Shown piece after piece: positions 1-6,990 of a stretch of DNA of 15,857 nt. Every line of letters starts with the position of its first letter. Positions within the stretch are counted from its first letter, which is position 1. The notes beneath the pieces were generated by a model. The model searched no databases and was not told the origin of the DNA. It saw nothing but the letters and a program-made list of their open reading frames with translations. Source of the DNA: CAZVPF01 sp964628195 (GTDB taxonomy: Bacteria; Planctomycetota; Phycisphaerae; Sedimentisphaerales; Anaerohalosphaeraceae); assembly GCA_964628195.1 (NCBI GenBank), contig CAZVPF010000055.1, positions 1-15,857 of the forward strand, given 5' to 3'. Made by a program: the position numbers and the translations under genes.

Positions 1-186
1 CTCGGCACCAAAGCCGCTGAACTGCTCGCGGAAGGGCAGTATAACGTAATGATCGGTTATGATTCGGGAGTATGTGTCCATGTACCTATCGAGAAGGTGG
101 CTGGTAAAAGAAAAACCGTACCCACCGATCACCCGCTTATCAACTCTGCGCGTCAGGTTGGCACATGTATGGGGGATAAGTACTAA
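1..186 (+). CDS. 6-phosphofructokinase, C-terminal end (5' truncated by window)
   Basis: The first 61 codons are open in frame 1 and end at TAA (184-186). The peptide begins LGTKAAELLAEG and continues through MIGYDSG, VPIEKVAGK, VPTDHPLI and GTCMGDKY. This matches the C-terminal end of phosphofructokinases, where the helix LG..A.ELL.EG is followed by a strand and a VPLE-type segment. The enzyme phosphorylates fructose 6-phosphate to fructose 1,6-bisphosphate in the cytoplasm, the committed step of glycolysis. The phosphoryl-donor motif lies outside the window, so an ATP-dependent and a pyrophosphate-dependent enzyme cannot be told apart. No hairpin terminator is visible directly after the stop. 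Confidence 0.75.
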   Translation, partial: LGTKAAELLAEGQYNVMIGYDSGVCVHVPIEKVAGKRKTVPTDHPLINSARQVGTCMGDKY

Positions 187-277
187 AGGCGAAAAATCAT
201 TACGGAATTTATAATATACTGCTTCCGATTCAGTTTACCAGCTTTATACGCGGTAAATTACGAAATCAACCCCCTGA

Positions 278-448
278 TGTGCAAAAAAACCCAGGAAACT
301 ACCAAAAAACAAGCGTTTCCCGTATTTTGAACCGGTAACAAGCGACTATATCTTCGTTTTGCCTTATCACCGGCAGATCAAGGGTAAAATTGAACGGTAT
401 TTCCGCTACCTGAAAGGATATAAATTTATAAATTCCCCGCACTTATGA
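278..448 (+). pseudogene. Transposase catalytic-core remnant (IS21/rve-like), decayed
   Basis: This frame is open from just after a TGA (275-277) to TGA at 446-448 but has no usable start codon. Its translation contains FEPVTSDYIFVLPYHRQIKG followed by KIERYFRYLKGYKF. The segment PYHRQ.KGKIER..RYLK strongly resembles the region around the last catalytic Glu of DDE/rve integrase-core transposases, especially IstA of IS21-like elements (PYRPQTKGKVER). I found no upstream half of the protein in any frame and no terminal inverted repeats, so this looks like a fragment of a dead element. It sits directly beside the tRNA-Cys gene. The assignment rests on one motif of about 20 residues and is tentative. 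Confidence 0.4.
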
Positions 449-459
449 TTTGTATAAAG

Positions 460-533
460 AGGCGGCGGTCGGATTCGAACCGACGAATAACGGTTTTGCA
501 AACCGTCGCCTTAGGCCGCTTGGCTACGCCGCC
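460..533 (-). tRNA. tRNA-Cys (anticodon GCA)
   Basis: Read on the minus strand, the sequence folds into a full cloverleaf. The acceptor GGCGGCG pairs with CGCCGCC over 7 bp. The D stem is GCC/GGC, the anticodon stem ACGGT/ACCGT encloses the loop TTGCAAA with anticodon GCA, and the T stem GTCGG/CCGAC encloses TTCGAAT. Position 73 is U, the normal discriminator for cysteine tRNA. The CCA end is not encoded. A candidate promoter lies 9-36 bases upstream. Confidence 0.95.
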
Positions 534-541
534 AAATCCTT

Positions 542-569
542 ATTTTACAGTCACTTACAGCACCGGCAA
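542..569 (-). promoter_or_regulatory. Candidate promoter of tRNA-Cys
   Basis: On the minus strand, TTGCCG (564-569) is separated by 16 bases from TAAAAT (542-547). The -10 box lies 8 bases before the tRNA 5' end. The match to a sigma-70 promoter is 4/6 and 5/6. The position is right for a stable-RNA gene, but this was judged by eye only. Confidence 0.4.
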
Positions 570-683
570 TCGAGCCGGGCCTTAAGTAGACCATTAACTT
601 ACACTTTTTCCCGGAAAAATGCAAGAAAAATAGGGTTAAATTAACTTACCGAATCCGGGGGGTTACTGAATTGAGCAATAAAA

Positions 684-754
684 CTGGGGTACAGGGATTC
701 GAACCCCAACTAACTGATCCAGAGTCAGTCGTGCTACCGTTACACTATACCCCA
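684..754 (-). tRNA. tRNA-Gln (anticodon CUG)
   Basis: Minus-strand cloverleaf. The acceptor TGGGGTA pairs perfectly with TACCCCA. The anticodon stem ACTGA/TCAGT encloses the loop CTCTGGA (anticodon CTG). The T arm TGGGG-TTCGAAT-CCCTG has two G:U pairs. The discriminator is G73, as expected for glutamine tRNA, and no CCA is encoded. It is oriented in tandem with the tRNA-Cys 150 bp downstream. Confidence 0.95.
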
Positions 755-760
755 GTGCAT

Positions 761-803
761 CTGTCAATTTCAGCATATTGACAGGGCCTTGTTATGTCAA
801 GGC
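761..803. repeat. Two adjacent inverted repeats over the tRNA-Gln promoter
   Basis: CTGTCAAT (761-768) and ATTGACAG (777-784) form an 8-bp perfect inverted repeat with an 8-base loop. GCCTTG (786-791) and CAAGGC (798-803) form a second one with a 6-base loop, followed on the plus strand by TATTTTT. They may be transcription-termination hairpins between fcl and the tRNA genes, or operators. They overlap the -35, spacer and -10 of the tRNA-Gln promoter. Confidence 0.5.
772..800 (-). promoter_or_regulatory. Promoter of tRNA-Gln
   Basis: On the minus strand a perfect TTGACA (795-800) is followed after exactly 17 bases by TATGCT (772-777). The expected transcription start is near 765, about 10 bases before the mature tRNA 5' end. 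This is a good sigma-70 match and suggests the tRNA is transcribed independently of the upstream fcl operon. Confidence 0.65.
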
Positions 804-829
804 TATTTTTCAGGTTCGGCAAAATGCCG

Positions 830-1783
830 CTAAATGTTTAACTTATCTTTGTTTTGCAGGTACCAGTCGATGGTTTTTTTCAGGCCCGAGTCGAAGTCCG
901 TTTCAGCCTCAAACCCGAACAGACTTTTTGCCCGCGATACATCGAGACACCTTCTCGGCTGCCCGTCCGGTTTGGAAGCGTCCCAGACTATATCCCCGCC
1001 AAAGCCTGTCATTTTTGCAATCTTTGTTACGAGGTCCTTTATTGTTATCTCCATACCAGCGCCGATGTTGACCGGCTCCGGACCGTTAAACCTTTCTGTG
1101 GCAAGAAGTATGCCCTCGGCGGCGTCTTCTGCGTAAATGAACTCACGCGACGCCGAACCTGTTCCCCAGCAGGTTATGCTGTTCTGGCCGGACTCGACGG
1201 CATCGACACATTTTTTTATAAGTGCGGGTATGACATGGCTCGAAGCAGGGGCAAAATTATCCCTGGGCCCGTAAAGGTTCACCGGCACCAGAAAAATAGA
1301 GTTAAACCCGTATTCGTCACGATAAGACTGCGACTGAACAAGTAGCATTTTTTTCGCCAAACCGTACGGCGCGTTCGTTTCTTCCGGGTAGCCGTTCCAG
1401 ATATCGTCCTCTTTGAAGGGCACCTGAGTAAACTTCGGATACGCACAAACAGTGCCGATAGCGACAAACTTTTCAATGCCTCGAATTCTGCCCTGTTCGA
1501 TAAGCTGAACACCCATCATGAGGTTTTCATAAAAGAACTTACCCGGGTGTTCACGGTTTGCCCCTATACCGCCGACTACAGCTGCCAGGTGAATCACAAC
1601 ATCAGGCTTCATCTCATCGTACATGCGGTTTATATCAGCCGCATCGACAAGGTTGTAGTCCTCGATACGGGGCACGAGAATTTCAGCGCAGTTTCTTTTT
1701 TTCAGGCCTTCCTGTACGAACGAACCCAGAAAACCCGCTCCGCCTGTCACAACAACACGTTTACTGCTGAAGTAATCGCTCAT
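830..1783 (-). CDS. fcl: GDP-L-fucose synthase (NAD-dependent epimerase/dehydratase family)
   Basis: 317-aa extended short-chain dehydrogenase. In the characterised family it converts GDP-4-keto-6-deoxymannose to GDP-L-fucose by 3,5-epimerisation and NADPH reduction, supplying fucose for surface polysaccharides. Visible features are the nucleotide-binding GGAGFLG at residues 14-20, HLAAVVGGIGAN near 65-76, the catalytic-loop block IGTVCAYPK (109-117), and Tyr140-x3-Lys144 in NAPYGLAKK. The family's catalytic Ser (GSSCIYP in E. coli) is Thr111 here, while Cys113 is retained. The start has a clear Shine-Dalgarno AAGGAG about 6 bases upstream. It is the last gene of the tyrS unit, 20 bp after the 75-aa ORF. 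A related GDP-sugar epimerase is possible, but the NAPYG.AKK and VCAYPK blocks favour the fucose synthase clade. Confidence 0.88.
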   Translation of the reverse strand: MSDYFSSKRVVVTGGAGFLGSFVQEGLKKRNCAEILVPRIEDYNLVDAADINRMYDEMKPDVVIHLAAVVGGIGANREHPGKFFYENLMMGVQLIEQGRIRGIEKFVAIGTVCAYPKFTQVPFKEDDIWNGYPEETNAPYGLAKKMLLVQSQSYRDEYGFNSIFLVPVNLYGPRDNFAPASSHVIPALIKKCVDAVESGQNSITCWGTGSASREFIYAEDAAEGILLATERFNGPEPVNIGAGMEITIKDLVTKIAKMTGFGGDIVWDASKPDGQPRRCLDVSRAKSLFGFEAETDFDSGLKKTIDWYLQNKDKLNI

Positions 1784-1803
1784 AATGCTCCTTCAATTAA
1801 TAA

Positions 1804-2031
1804 TCACTTACGGCTGGTTCGGCTGGGCCTGATCCATCGGCCGCGAAATCTATCACGAAGCGACTCGGTGAACCGTATCCCCTTACGCTGGGTGCTTGTC
1901 GAAAAATCAGCCGAGCGGAGATCCTTTTTAACGGGTTTGCGTATCAAAAGCAGCCCCGCCATTGTTCTCTCGACCAGCCGGGAGACAAAGCCCGACTTGG
2001 TTGCAGTTTTTTGTTTACGTCGCACGGTCAT
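1804..2031 (-). CDS. Small basic protein of unknown function (75 aa)
   Basis: The ATG overlaps the TGA of the preceding 193-aa gene as ATGA, the usual layout for translational coupling, and fcl begins 20 bp after its stop. The product is very basic, with roughly a third of its residues Lys or Arg in clusters. It starts MTVRRKQKTATKS, and its C-terminal part contains KGIRFTESLRDRFRGRW followed by IRPSRTSRK, which looks like an amphipathic basic helix. I see no membrane segment, signal peptide or known domain. Without the ORF there would be a gap of about 240 bp in an otherwise tightly packed operon, which supports it being real. It might bind RNA, the ribosome or an anionic membrane, but that is inference from charge alone. 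Confidence 0.5.
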   Translation of the reverse strand: MTVRRKQKTATKSGFVSRLVERTMAGLLLIRKPVKKDLRSADFSTSTQRKGIRFTESLRDRFRGRWIRPSRTSRK

Positions 2032-2609
2032 CTCTGTACGGCAACCTTTGCATTGGCAAGAAGTTCGGCGCCGGTTCTGCTTTGAAAGCTGTCCGCGGCG
2101 AAAAGCTGGCGAGTGTCCAAAATTTCTGCGTCGGATTTATAAAAACCGCTTACCCCGCTCACCCCCCCTTCAACCGGTCCTTCCGTGCGGTAGTCATTTT
2201 CGAGCAGCCACGCGCTGAAGTCCTCGTCAAATTCCGCAGGGTAAATAAGAGCCGTGACAAAATCAGGCTGCCCTGTCTTTGCAAGCTGCAGTTTGGCTCT
2301 GCAAGGCGGGCAGTCACTTACGGCAATATCCGACAACCGTTTAAAATCCCTCCGCGCACTTTCTTCATCGCAGGCGTAAAAAAACATGCCGGACTCAAGT
2401 TCGAACTTTTCCCTCGGCACCCCTTTAAGCTCCATCCTGCCGTCGGGATAGGCGTTATGGATTCGGTACACTTTTACATCCGCGAATTTTTCACTTTCGA
2501 GCAGTTCTGCCGCTTCGTCAGCGGTAAAACCCACACTAACGCTGTCGCCAAAATCCACGATGTACAAACCTTTGTAATTCTCTGCGTTTTTAACCTGCGG
2601 CACTTTCAT
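2028..2609 (-). CDS. Conserved-looking hypothetical protein with CPPC motif (193 aa)
   Basis: I do not recognise this protein. It starts one base after the tyrS stop codon and overlaps the next ORF by four bases, so it is almost certainly co-transcribed and coupled to tyrS. No signal peptide or membrane segment is evident, so it is probably cytoplasmic. The sequence is acidic and reads as alternating strands and helices: GLYIVDFGDSVSVGFTADEA near 14-33, then VYRIHNAYPDGRMELKGVP near 48-65, then GMFFYAC ending at Cys80. Two further cysteines form CPPC (100-103), a spacing compatible with metal binding or a redox pair. A Gly-rich turn lies near 147-155. Three cysteines within 24 residues are the main handle on its function. 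Confidence 0.75.
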   Translation of the reverse strand: MKVPQVKNAENYKGLYIVDFGDSVSVGFTADEAAELLESEKFADVKVYRIHNAYPDGRMELKGVPREKFELESGMFFYACDEESARRDFKRLSDIAVSDCPPCRAKLQLAKTGQPDFVTALIYPAEFDEDFSAWLLENDYRTEGPVEGGVSGVSGFYKSDAEILDTRQLFAADSFQSRTGAELLANAKVAVQR

Positions 2610-2610
2610 A

Positions 2611-3813
2611 TCAAACCACTTTCAATTTAGCGAATTTCCGTTTACCTACCCGTAAAACCATGCCCTCAACGGGTGTAATTTCCTCATTGGCATCGCTGAC
2701 CTTACGCTCATCGACACTGACCGCGGACTGTTTTATCATTCGCTTGGCTTCACCGCCGGACGCTACAAGCCCGCAGTGCTGGACCAGCTTCGCAGCGGCA
2801 ATGGGTTCAGCGGATATCTCCACCAGCTCTATATCGTCAGGAAGCTGGTTCTGGGCGAATACTTTTTCAAAAGCGGCAGCCGCGTTGTCTGCGGTTGCGG
2901 AATTATAAAACTGCTCGACGATCATTTTACCCAGCATAACCTTTGCCTCTTTCGGATGTGTCTTCGACGGGTCGATAAGCTCGTCGATCTTATCCGGTGC
3001 CAGGTCCGTCAGCAGGGTGAAATAGTTTTCCATCATTTCGTCGGATATACTCATCACCTTGCCGAACATATCGTTCGGCGCATCGGTCACACCAATATAA
3101 TTGCCTTTGGACTTGCTCATCTTCTCAACACCGTCAAGGCCGACCAGGATGGGCATTGTTATGACAATCTGCGGCCGCTGGTCAACGTTTCGCTGAAGGT
3201 CCCTGCCAACGAGGTTGTTGAATGTCTGATCGGTCCCGCCAAGCTCAACATCGCTTTTAATCGCCACCGAATCATAGCCCTGCATCAGCGGGTACAGAAA
3301 TTCATGCACGCCTATCGGTTCACCTTTTTTGTAGCGAAGCTCAAAAGTGTCCCGTTCGAGCATACGTGCCACAGTCATCGACGAGGCAAGTTTTATCGTA
3401 TCTGCAAGGTGCATTCCGCCAAGCCATTCGCTGTTGTAGCGTACCTCGAGTTTGTCCTCGTTAGTGTCAAGTATCTTCCCCGCCTGGTTAAAGTATGTTG
3501 TCGCGTTCGCCTCGATCTGCTGCTCGTCGAGCATTGGACGGGTGCTGTTGACCCCTGTTGGGTCACCGATACGCGCGGTATAATCGCCGATGATCAGCAC
3601 GGCCTTGTGTCCGAGGTCCTGGAACTGACGAAGTTTACGCAGAACAACCGTATGGCCGAGATGAATATCCGGGGCCGTGGGGTCCATCCCCAATTTGACC
3701 CGCAGCGAACGGCCTTGCTTCGAGGCGGCCTCAAGCCGCTCGGCAAGATCCTTTTCGCTGTAAATCTCTACCGTACCGCGTTTTAGCAATGAAAGACTAT
3801 CGGCGATCGACAT
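2611..3813 (-). CDS. tyrS: Tyrosyl-tRNA synthetase
   Basis: Class I aminoacyl-tRNA synthetase that attaches tyrosine to tRNA-Tyr in the cytoplasm. From the chosen start the protein has 400 residues. It carries the HIGH-type signature HLGH (51-54) after KLGMDPTAPDI, the tyrosine-binding block YPLMQGYDSVAIKSDVELGG (174-193), and KMSKS at 231-235. The region from about 340 to the C-terminus (GGEAKRMIKQSAV...VGKRKFAKLKVV) looks like the S4 RNA-binding domain of the TyrZ-type bacterial enzymes. An in-frame ATG at 3879 would add 22 residues, but it lies inside the -35 region of the promoter. The ATG at 3813 has an AAGGAA Shine-Dalgarno site and leaves a leader of about 37 bases. It is the first gene of a four-gene unit ending in fcl. 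Confidence 0.95.
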   Translation of the reverse strand: MSIADSLSLLKRGTVEIYSEKDLAERLEAASKQGRSLRVKLGMDPTAPDIHLGHTVVLRKLRQFQDLGHKAVLIIGDYTARIGDPTGVNSTRPMLDEQQIEANATTYFNQAGKILDTNEDKLEVRYNSEWLGGMHLADTIKLASSMTVARMLERDTFELRYKKGEPIGVHEFLYPLMQGYDSVAIKSDVELGGTDQTFNNLVGRDLQRNVDQRPQIVITMPILVGLDGVEKMSKSKGNYIGVTDAPNDMFGKVMSISDEMMENYFTLLTDLAPDKIDELIDPSKTHPKEAKVMLGKMIVEQFYNSATADNAAAAFEKVFAQNQLPDDIELVEISAEPIAAAKLVQHCGLVASGGEAKRMIKQSAVSVDERKVSDANEEITPVEGMVLRVGKRKFAKLKVV

Positions 3814-3856
3814 AAAAATATTCCTTAAACTTACTGACAAAATTAAATAAAGGCCT

Positions 3857-3884
3857 ATTGTACCAGACCAGGCGAACATTTCAA
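3857..3884 (-). promoter_or_regulatory. Promoter of the tyrS operon
   Basis: On the minus strand TTGAAA (3879-3884) is followed after 16 bases by TACAAT (3857-3862). The expected start is near 3850, giving a leader of about 37 bases. That is too short for a T-box riboswitch. Its position excludes the upstream ATG at 3879 as the tyrS start. Confidence 0.6.
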
Positions 3885-3910
3885 CCTTTATGCTTTCCGC
3901 CTCAAGCCTC

Positions 3911-3939
3911 TTGAAATTTGTTTTGTGTTAGGTTATAAT
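3911..3939 (+). promoter_or_regulatory. Promoter of lepA
   Basis: TTGAAA (3911-3916), a 17-base spacer and a perfect TATAAT (3934-3939). The expected start is near 3946, giving a leader of about 27 bases to the ATG at 3973. This is one of the best sigma-70 matches in the window and sits back to back with the tyrS promoter. Confidence 0.7.
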
Positions 3940-3972
3940 AATAAGTTTATCAGGTTTTGGGCACAAGGACTT

Positions 3973-5775
3973 ATGAAGACAGAAAATATACGGAATTTTT
4001 CAATAATCGCTCATATCGATCACGGCAAGAGCACACTCGCCGACCGGCTGCTCCAGCTTACCGGGGCAATCACCGAACGAGAGATGAAAGAGCAGATACT
4101 CGACGATATGGAACTCGAGAGGGAGCGAGGAATTACGATAAAGGCCTCTGCTGTGACGATGCATTATAACGCAGATAACGGCAAAACATACATGCTTAAC
4201 CTTATCGACACACCGGGACACGTGGATTTTCATTACGAAGTTTCACGGTCTCTGACAGCCTGTGAAGGCGCGCTTCTCGTGGTGGACGCATCCCAGGGCA
4301 TCGAGGCCCAGACACTGGCCAACGCATACCTGGCAGTGGAGACAAACAACGAACTGCTTGGTGTGATCAACAAAGTCGATCTCCCCGCAGCCCAGCCGGA
4401 TATCGTCGCAGAGGAGATCGAGCATGTCCTCGGCCTCGGCGCAGGTGAATGCTTCCACATTTCCGCAAAGACTGGAGTAGGCTGTAAGGAGCTTCTGGAG
4501 GCGATAGTAACGCTTTTGCCCTGTCCTCAGGACAGGAGCGGCGAAAAGGCCGCTGCCCTTATTTTCGATTCTCACAATGACAAATACCGCGGAGTGATAT
4601 GCTACGTGAGGGTATTCGCCGGCGAGCTTCGGGCCAAACAAAAGATACGCCTTATGCGCAAGGGTACAGTTTACGTTATTTCCGAGATTGGCAAGTTCAC
4701 CCCTCAAATGACACCCGTCGAAAGGCTCGGCGCAGGTGAAGTCGGCTATGTTATTGCAAATATTAAAAACCTCGCAGATGTAACAATCGGCGACACGATA
4801 ACAGACGATACCGACCCTGCCGGCAAAGCTTTGCCCGGCTACCAGCCCCCAATGCAGATGGTCTTCTCCGATTTCTACCCGGGCAATAACACGGACTACC
4901 CGGCCTTGCGGGGAGCGTTTGAAAAGCTCGCCTTAAATGATGCGAGTTTCACTTTCTTTCCGCAAAGTTCACCGGCACTTGGCTTCGGGTTCCGCTGCGG
5001 ATTCCTCGGCCTCCTGCACATGGAGATAATACAGGAAAGGCTCGAAAGGGAAAACGACATCGACGTCGTCCAGACCGCGCCAACGGTAAGCTACGAGGTC
5101 GAAACAAATGACGGCGAGGTAAAAAGAATAGACTCCCCTTCGGAACTGCCGGACAGGACGCATATCCGTGAGCTGCGCGAACCTATTGTAAAGCTGGAGA
5201 TAATCACTTCCGCCGAATCTATCGGAGGAATTATGCAGCTCGCCGAGGACAGGCGATGTCAGATGCTGAAGACCGAGTATCTTTCACAGACCAGGGTGCT
5301 GCTCGAATACCGCGCTCCCCTTGCCGAGATCGTTTACGATTTTTACGACCTGCTCAAAGGCATTTCCCGCGGTTACGCTACGATGGATTACGAACTGATA
5401 GGCTTTGAAAATGCAGACCTCGTCAAGATCGACATACTCGTCAACAAAAACCCCGTCGACGCCCTTAGCCTTATCGTACACCGGGAAAAGGCCGAGATCC
5501 GCGGCAGGAAACTCATATCAAAGCTGCGCAAGGCTATCCCGAAACACCAGTTCGAGATACCTCTGCAAGTCGCGATCGGCGGCAAGATAATCGCACGCGA
5601 GACGATCAAGGCATTCCGCAAGGACGTAACAGCAAAGCTCTACGGCGGCGACGTATCAAGAAAGCTCAAGGTCCTCAAAAAACAGAAAGAGGGCAAAAAA
5701 CGAATGAAATCCATCGGCCAGGTGCAGATACCGCAAGAAGCCTTTATGTCAATACTCGACACCTCGGACGATTGA
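3973..5775 (+). CDS. lepA: Elongation factor 4 (LepA), ribosome back-translocating GTPase
   Basis: Translational GTPase that binds the ribosome and acts on stalled or mis-translocated complexes. From this start the protein has 600 residues, the usual family length. G-domain motifs are the P-loop AHIDHGKST (13-21), switch I RGITIK (52-57), DTPGH (79-83) and NKVD (133-136). Elongation-factor domains II and III follow, with FRCGFLGLLHMEI in the domain III/IV region. The LepA-specific C-terminal domain ends with KKQKEGKKRMKSIGQVQIPQ and EAFMSIL. A longer frame opens at 3925, but that ATG overlaps the -10 element, and the ATG at 3973 has AAGGA just upstream. The gene converges on sppA 28 bp downstream with no clear terminator between them. 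Confidence 0.97.
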   Translation: MKTENIRNFSIIAHIDHGKSTLADRLLQLTGAITEREMKEQILDDMELERERGITIKASAVTMHYNADNGKTYMLNLIDTPGHVDFHYEVSRSLTACEGALLVVDASQGIEAQTLANAYLAVETNNELLGVINKVDLPAAQPDIVAEEIEHVLGLGAGECFHISAKTGVGCKELLEAIVTLLPCPQDRSGEKAAALIFDSHNDKYRGVICYVRVFAGELRAKQKIRLMRKGTVYVISEIGKFTPQMTPVERLGAGEVGYVIANIKNLADVTIGDTITDDTDPAGKALPGYQPPMQMVFSDFYPGNNTDYPALRGAFEKLALNDASFTFFPQSSPALGFGFRCGFLGLLHMEIIQERLERENDIDVVQTAPTVSYEVETNDGEVKRIDSPSELPDRTHIRELREPIVKLEIITSAESIGGIMQLAEDRRCQMLKTEYLSQTRVLLEYRAPLAEIVYDFYDLLKGISRGYATMDYELIGFENADLVKIDILVNKNPVDALSLIVHREKAEIRGRKLISKLRKAIPKHQFEIPLQVAIGGKIIARETIKAFRKDVTAKLYGGDVSRKLKVLKKQKEGKKRMKSIGQVQIPQEAFMSILDTSDD

Positions 5776-5803
5776 CCTGCAGTGTTTAGTTTTGCAATAG
5801 TTA

Positions 5804-6877
5804 TTAATTAGCCCAGCCGTCATAAAGATACATCAGCTTGGGGCTGACCAGGTCCCGAACAACATCCTGAGTCACCTCAAGTGAGGACATGCTCGAAGCC
5901 TGCAAAAAAGACGCGAACGAGAAAGGCTGATAAACCTCGACAACATGGGGGTTCTCCAGTCCGGCAAGGCGTTGGGCCGTTTCAATTGCTTTATCCATAT
6001 AACCGATTTCATCTACGAGTTGGTTCTCCAGTGCCTGCGAGCCGAAGTATATACTTCCGTCGGCCAGTTCCTTTACCTGTTCAATGTCAAGCTCCGGCCG
6101 GCCAAGCTCGACAAGCTCTACGAAACGGTCGAATGCGGGAGTTATAAGCTGATCCATAAGATACTCTTTCTGCCCTTCCTCCTGAGGGTCCAGCATACTC
6201 GGCCAGGCCTTTTTCGGCCCGGAGCGAATAACCAGGGGCTTAATACCGAGCTTTTCCTCGAACATGTCACGCATCATAAGCTGTGCGGAAATAACGCCTA
6301 TCGAGCCGGTTATTACCGTTGGTTCTGCAACTATTTCATCACAGGCAACGGAAGTGTAATAACCCCCCGACGCGGCAACTGTCTGCATAAACGCGACAAC
6401 AGGCTTGTTCTCCTTATCCCGGTAGCCCTTTATACAGTTGTATATTCTGTCACTGGCACCCACACCCCCGCCGGGCGATATTGTCCGTACAATGACAGCC
6501 TTGACCGTCTTGTCTTTGGCAATCTTTTTCATCTGCTTGCGAAATTCCTCCGCAAGTTCGTCGGTTATCATCCCCTCAAGACGGATAACAGCGATCTTCT
6601 GTTCAGCATTGCCCGACTGGATAACCCTTTCAGAGTAGAACTCCCCGCCTGTCCCCCCGGAGGTAGACATCATAGCTATAACACCGATCAGGATAAGAAG
6701 CATAAGACCGTTGGCGACAACCGAGAAGAAAAGCAGTATGCCGAGGATAAATTTCCAGAACCCCCCGGACTTCTTTTCCTTTTTCGCTTTCGCCCCGGGC
6801 TTATTTGCCAACTTGTCCAGCATCGGATTTTCGTTAATATTCTCCTGGCGATCGTTTTGATTCTGCTCGTAATCCAT
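5804..6877 (-). CDS. sppA: Signal peptide peptidase SppA (S49 family serine protease)
   Basis: 357-aa membrane-anchored protease that, in the characterised family, degrades cleaved signal peptides. Residues 1-37 are a polar, basic cytoplasmic stretch. Residues 40-70 form one or two hydrophobic segments (FWKFILGILLFFSVV...LILIGVIAMM), so the catalytic domain faces the periplasm or outer face. The nucleophile is Ser170 in TVAASGGYY, and the general-base Lys is 222 or 223 in IRSGPKKAWPS, matching the Ser/Lys dyad of the half-length Bacillus-type SppA. Thus it is the short form, not the duplicated E. coli form. The start at 6877 has GGAGAG at good spacing. The ATG at 6922 is upstream of the predicted transcription start and is rejected. 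Confidence 0.92.
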   Translation of the reverse strand: MDYEQNQNDRQENINENPMLDKLANKPGAKAKKEKKSGGFWKFILGILLFFSVVANGLMLLILIGVIAMMSTSGGTGGEFYSERVIQSGNAEQKIAVIRLEGMITDELAEEFRKQMKKIAKDKTVKAVIVRTISPGGGVGASDRIYNCIKGYRDKENKPVVAFMQTVAASGGYYTSVACDEIVAEPTVITGSIGVISAQLMMRDMFEEKLGIKPLVIRSGPKKAWPSMLDPQEEGQKEYLMDQLITPAFDRFVELVELGRPELDIEQVKELADGSIYFGSQALENQLVDEIGYMDKAIETAQRLAGLENPHVVEVYQPFSFASFLQASSMSSLEVTQDVVRDLVSPKLMYLYDGWAN

Positions 6878-6910
6878 TTTTTGCTCTCCGTTTATAATAT
6901 CTTTCCTGCT

Positions 6911-6938
6911 ATTATATAACATACTCCCAGCCGGTCAA
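6911..6938 (-). promoter_or_regulatory. Promoter of sppA
   Basis: On the minus strand TTGACC (6933-6938), a 16-base spacer and a perfect TATAAT (6911-6916). The expected start is near 6904. That is downstream of the ATG at 6922 and about 27 bases before the chosen ATG at 6877, so it decides the start of sppA. Confidence 0.65.
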
Positions 6939-6956
6939 ATATAACCCGGCTGAAAC

Positions 6957-6984
6957 TTGACAAAGACCGTGGTTTAATTAAAAT
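6957..6984 (+). promoter_or_regulatory. Promoter of the acyltransferase gene, apparently leaderless
   Basis: A perfect TTGACA (6957-6962) is followed after 16 bases by TAAAAT (6979-6984). A start about 7 bases after the -10 falls at 6990-6992, on the ATG itself (6991). No Shine-Dalgarno sequence precedes this ATG. Confidence 0.55.
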
Positions 6985-6990
6985 ACCCAA

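Noticed and set aside
1547..2218. 223-codon open frame on the plus strand
   Set aside because: It spans parts of three minus-strand genes and reads as low-complexity shadow sequence. The minus-strand frames have coupling signals and ribosome sites.
2776..3786. 336-codon open frame on the plus strand
   Set aside because: It lies entirely antisense to tyrS, which has all synthetase motifs. The antisense translation shows no domain.
3814..3856. T-box riboswitch upstream of tyrS
   Set aside because: The predicted leader is only about 37 bases and has no antiterminator/terminator structure or T-box sequence.
5945..6919. 324-codon open frame on the plus strand
   Set aside because: Antisense shadow of sppA, with no recognisable motif and no ribosome site.
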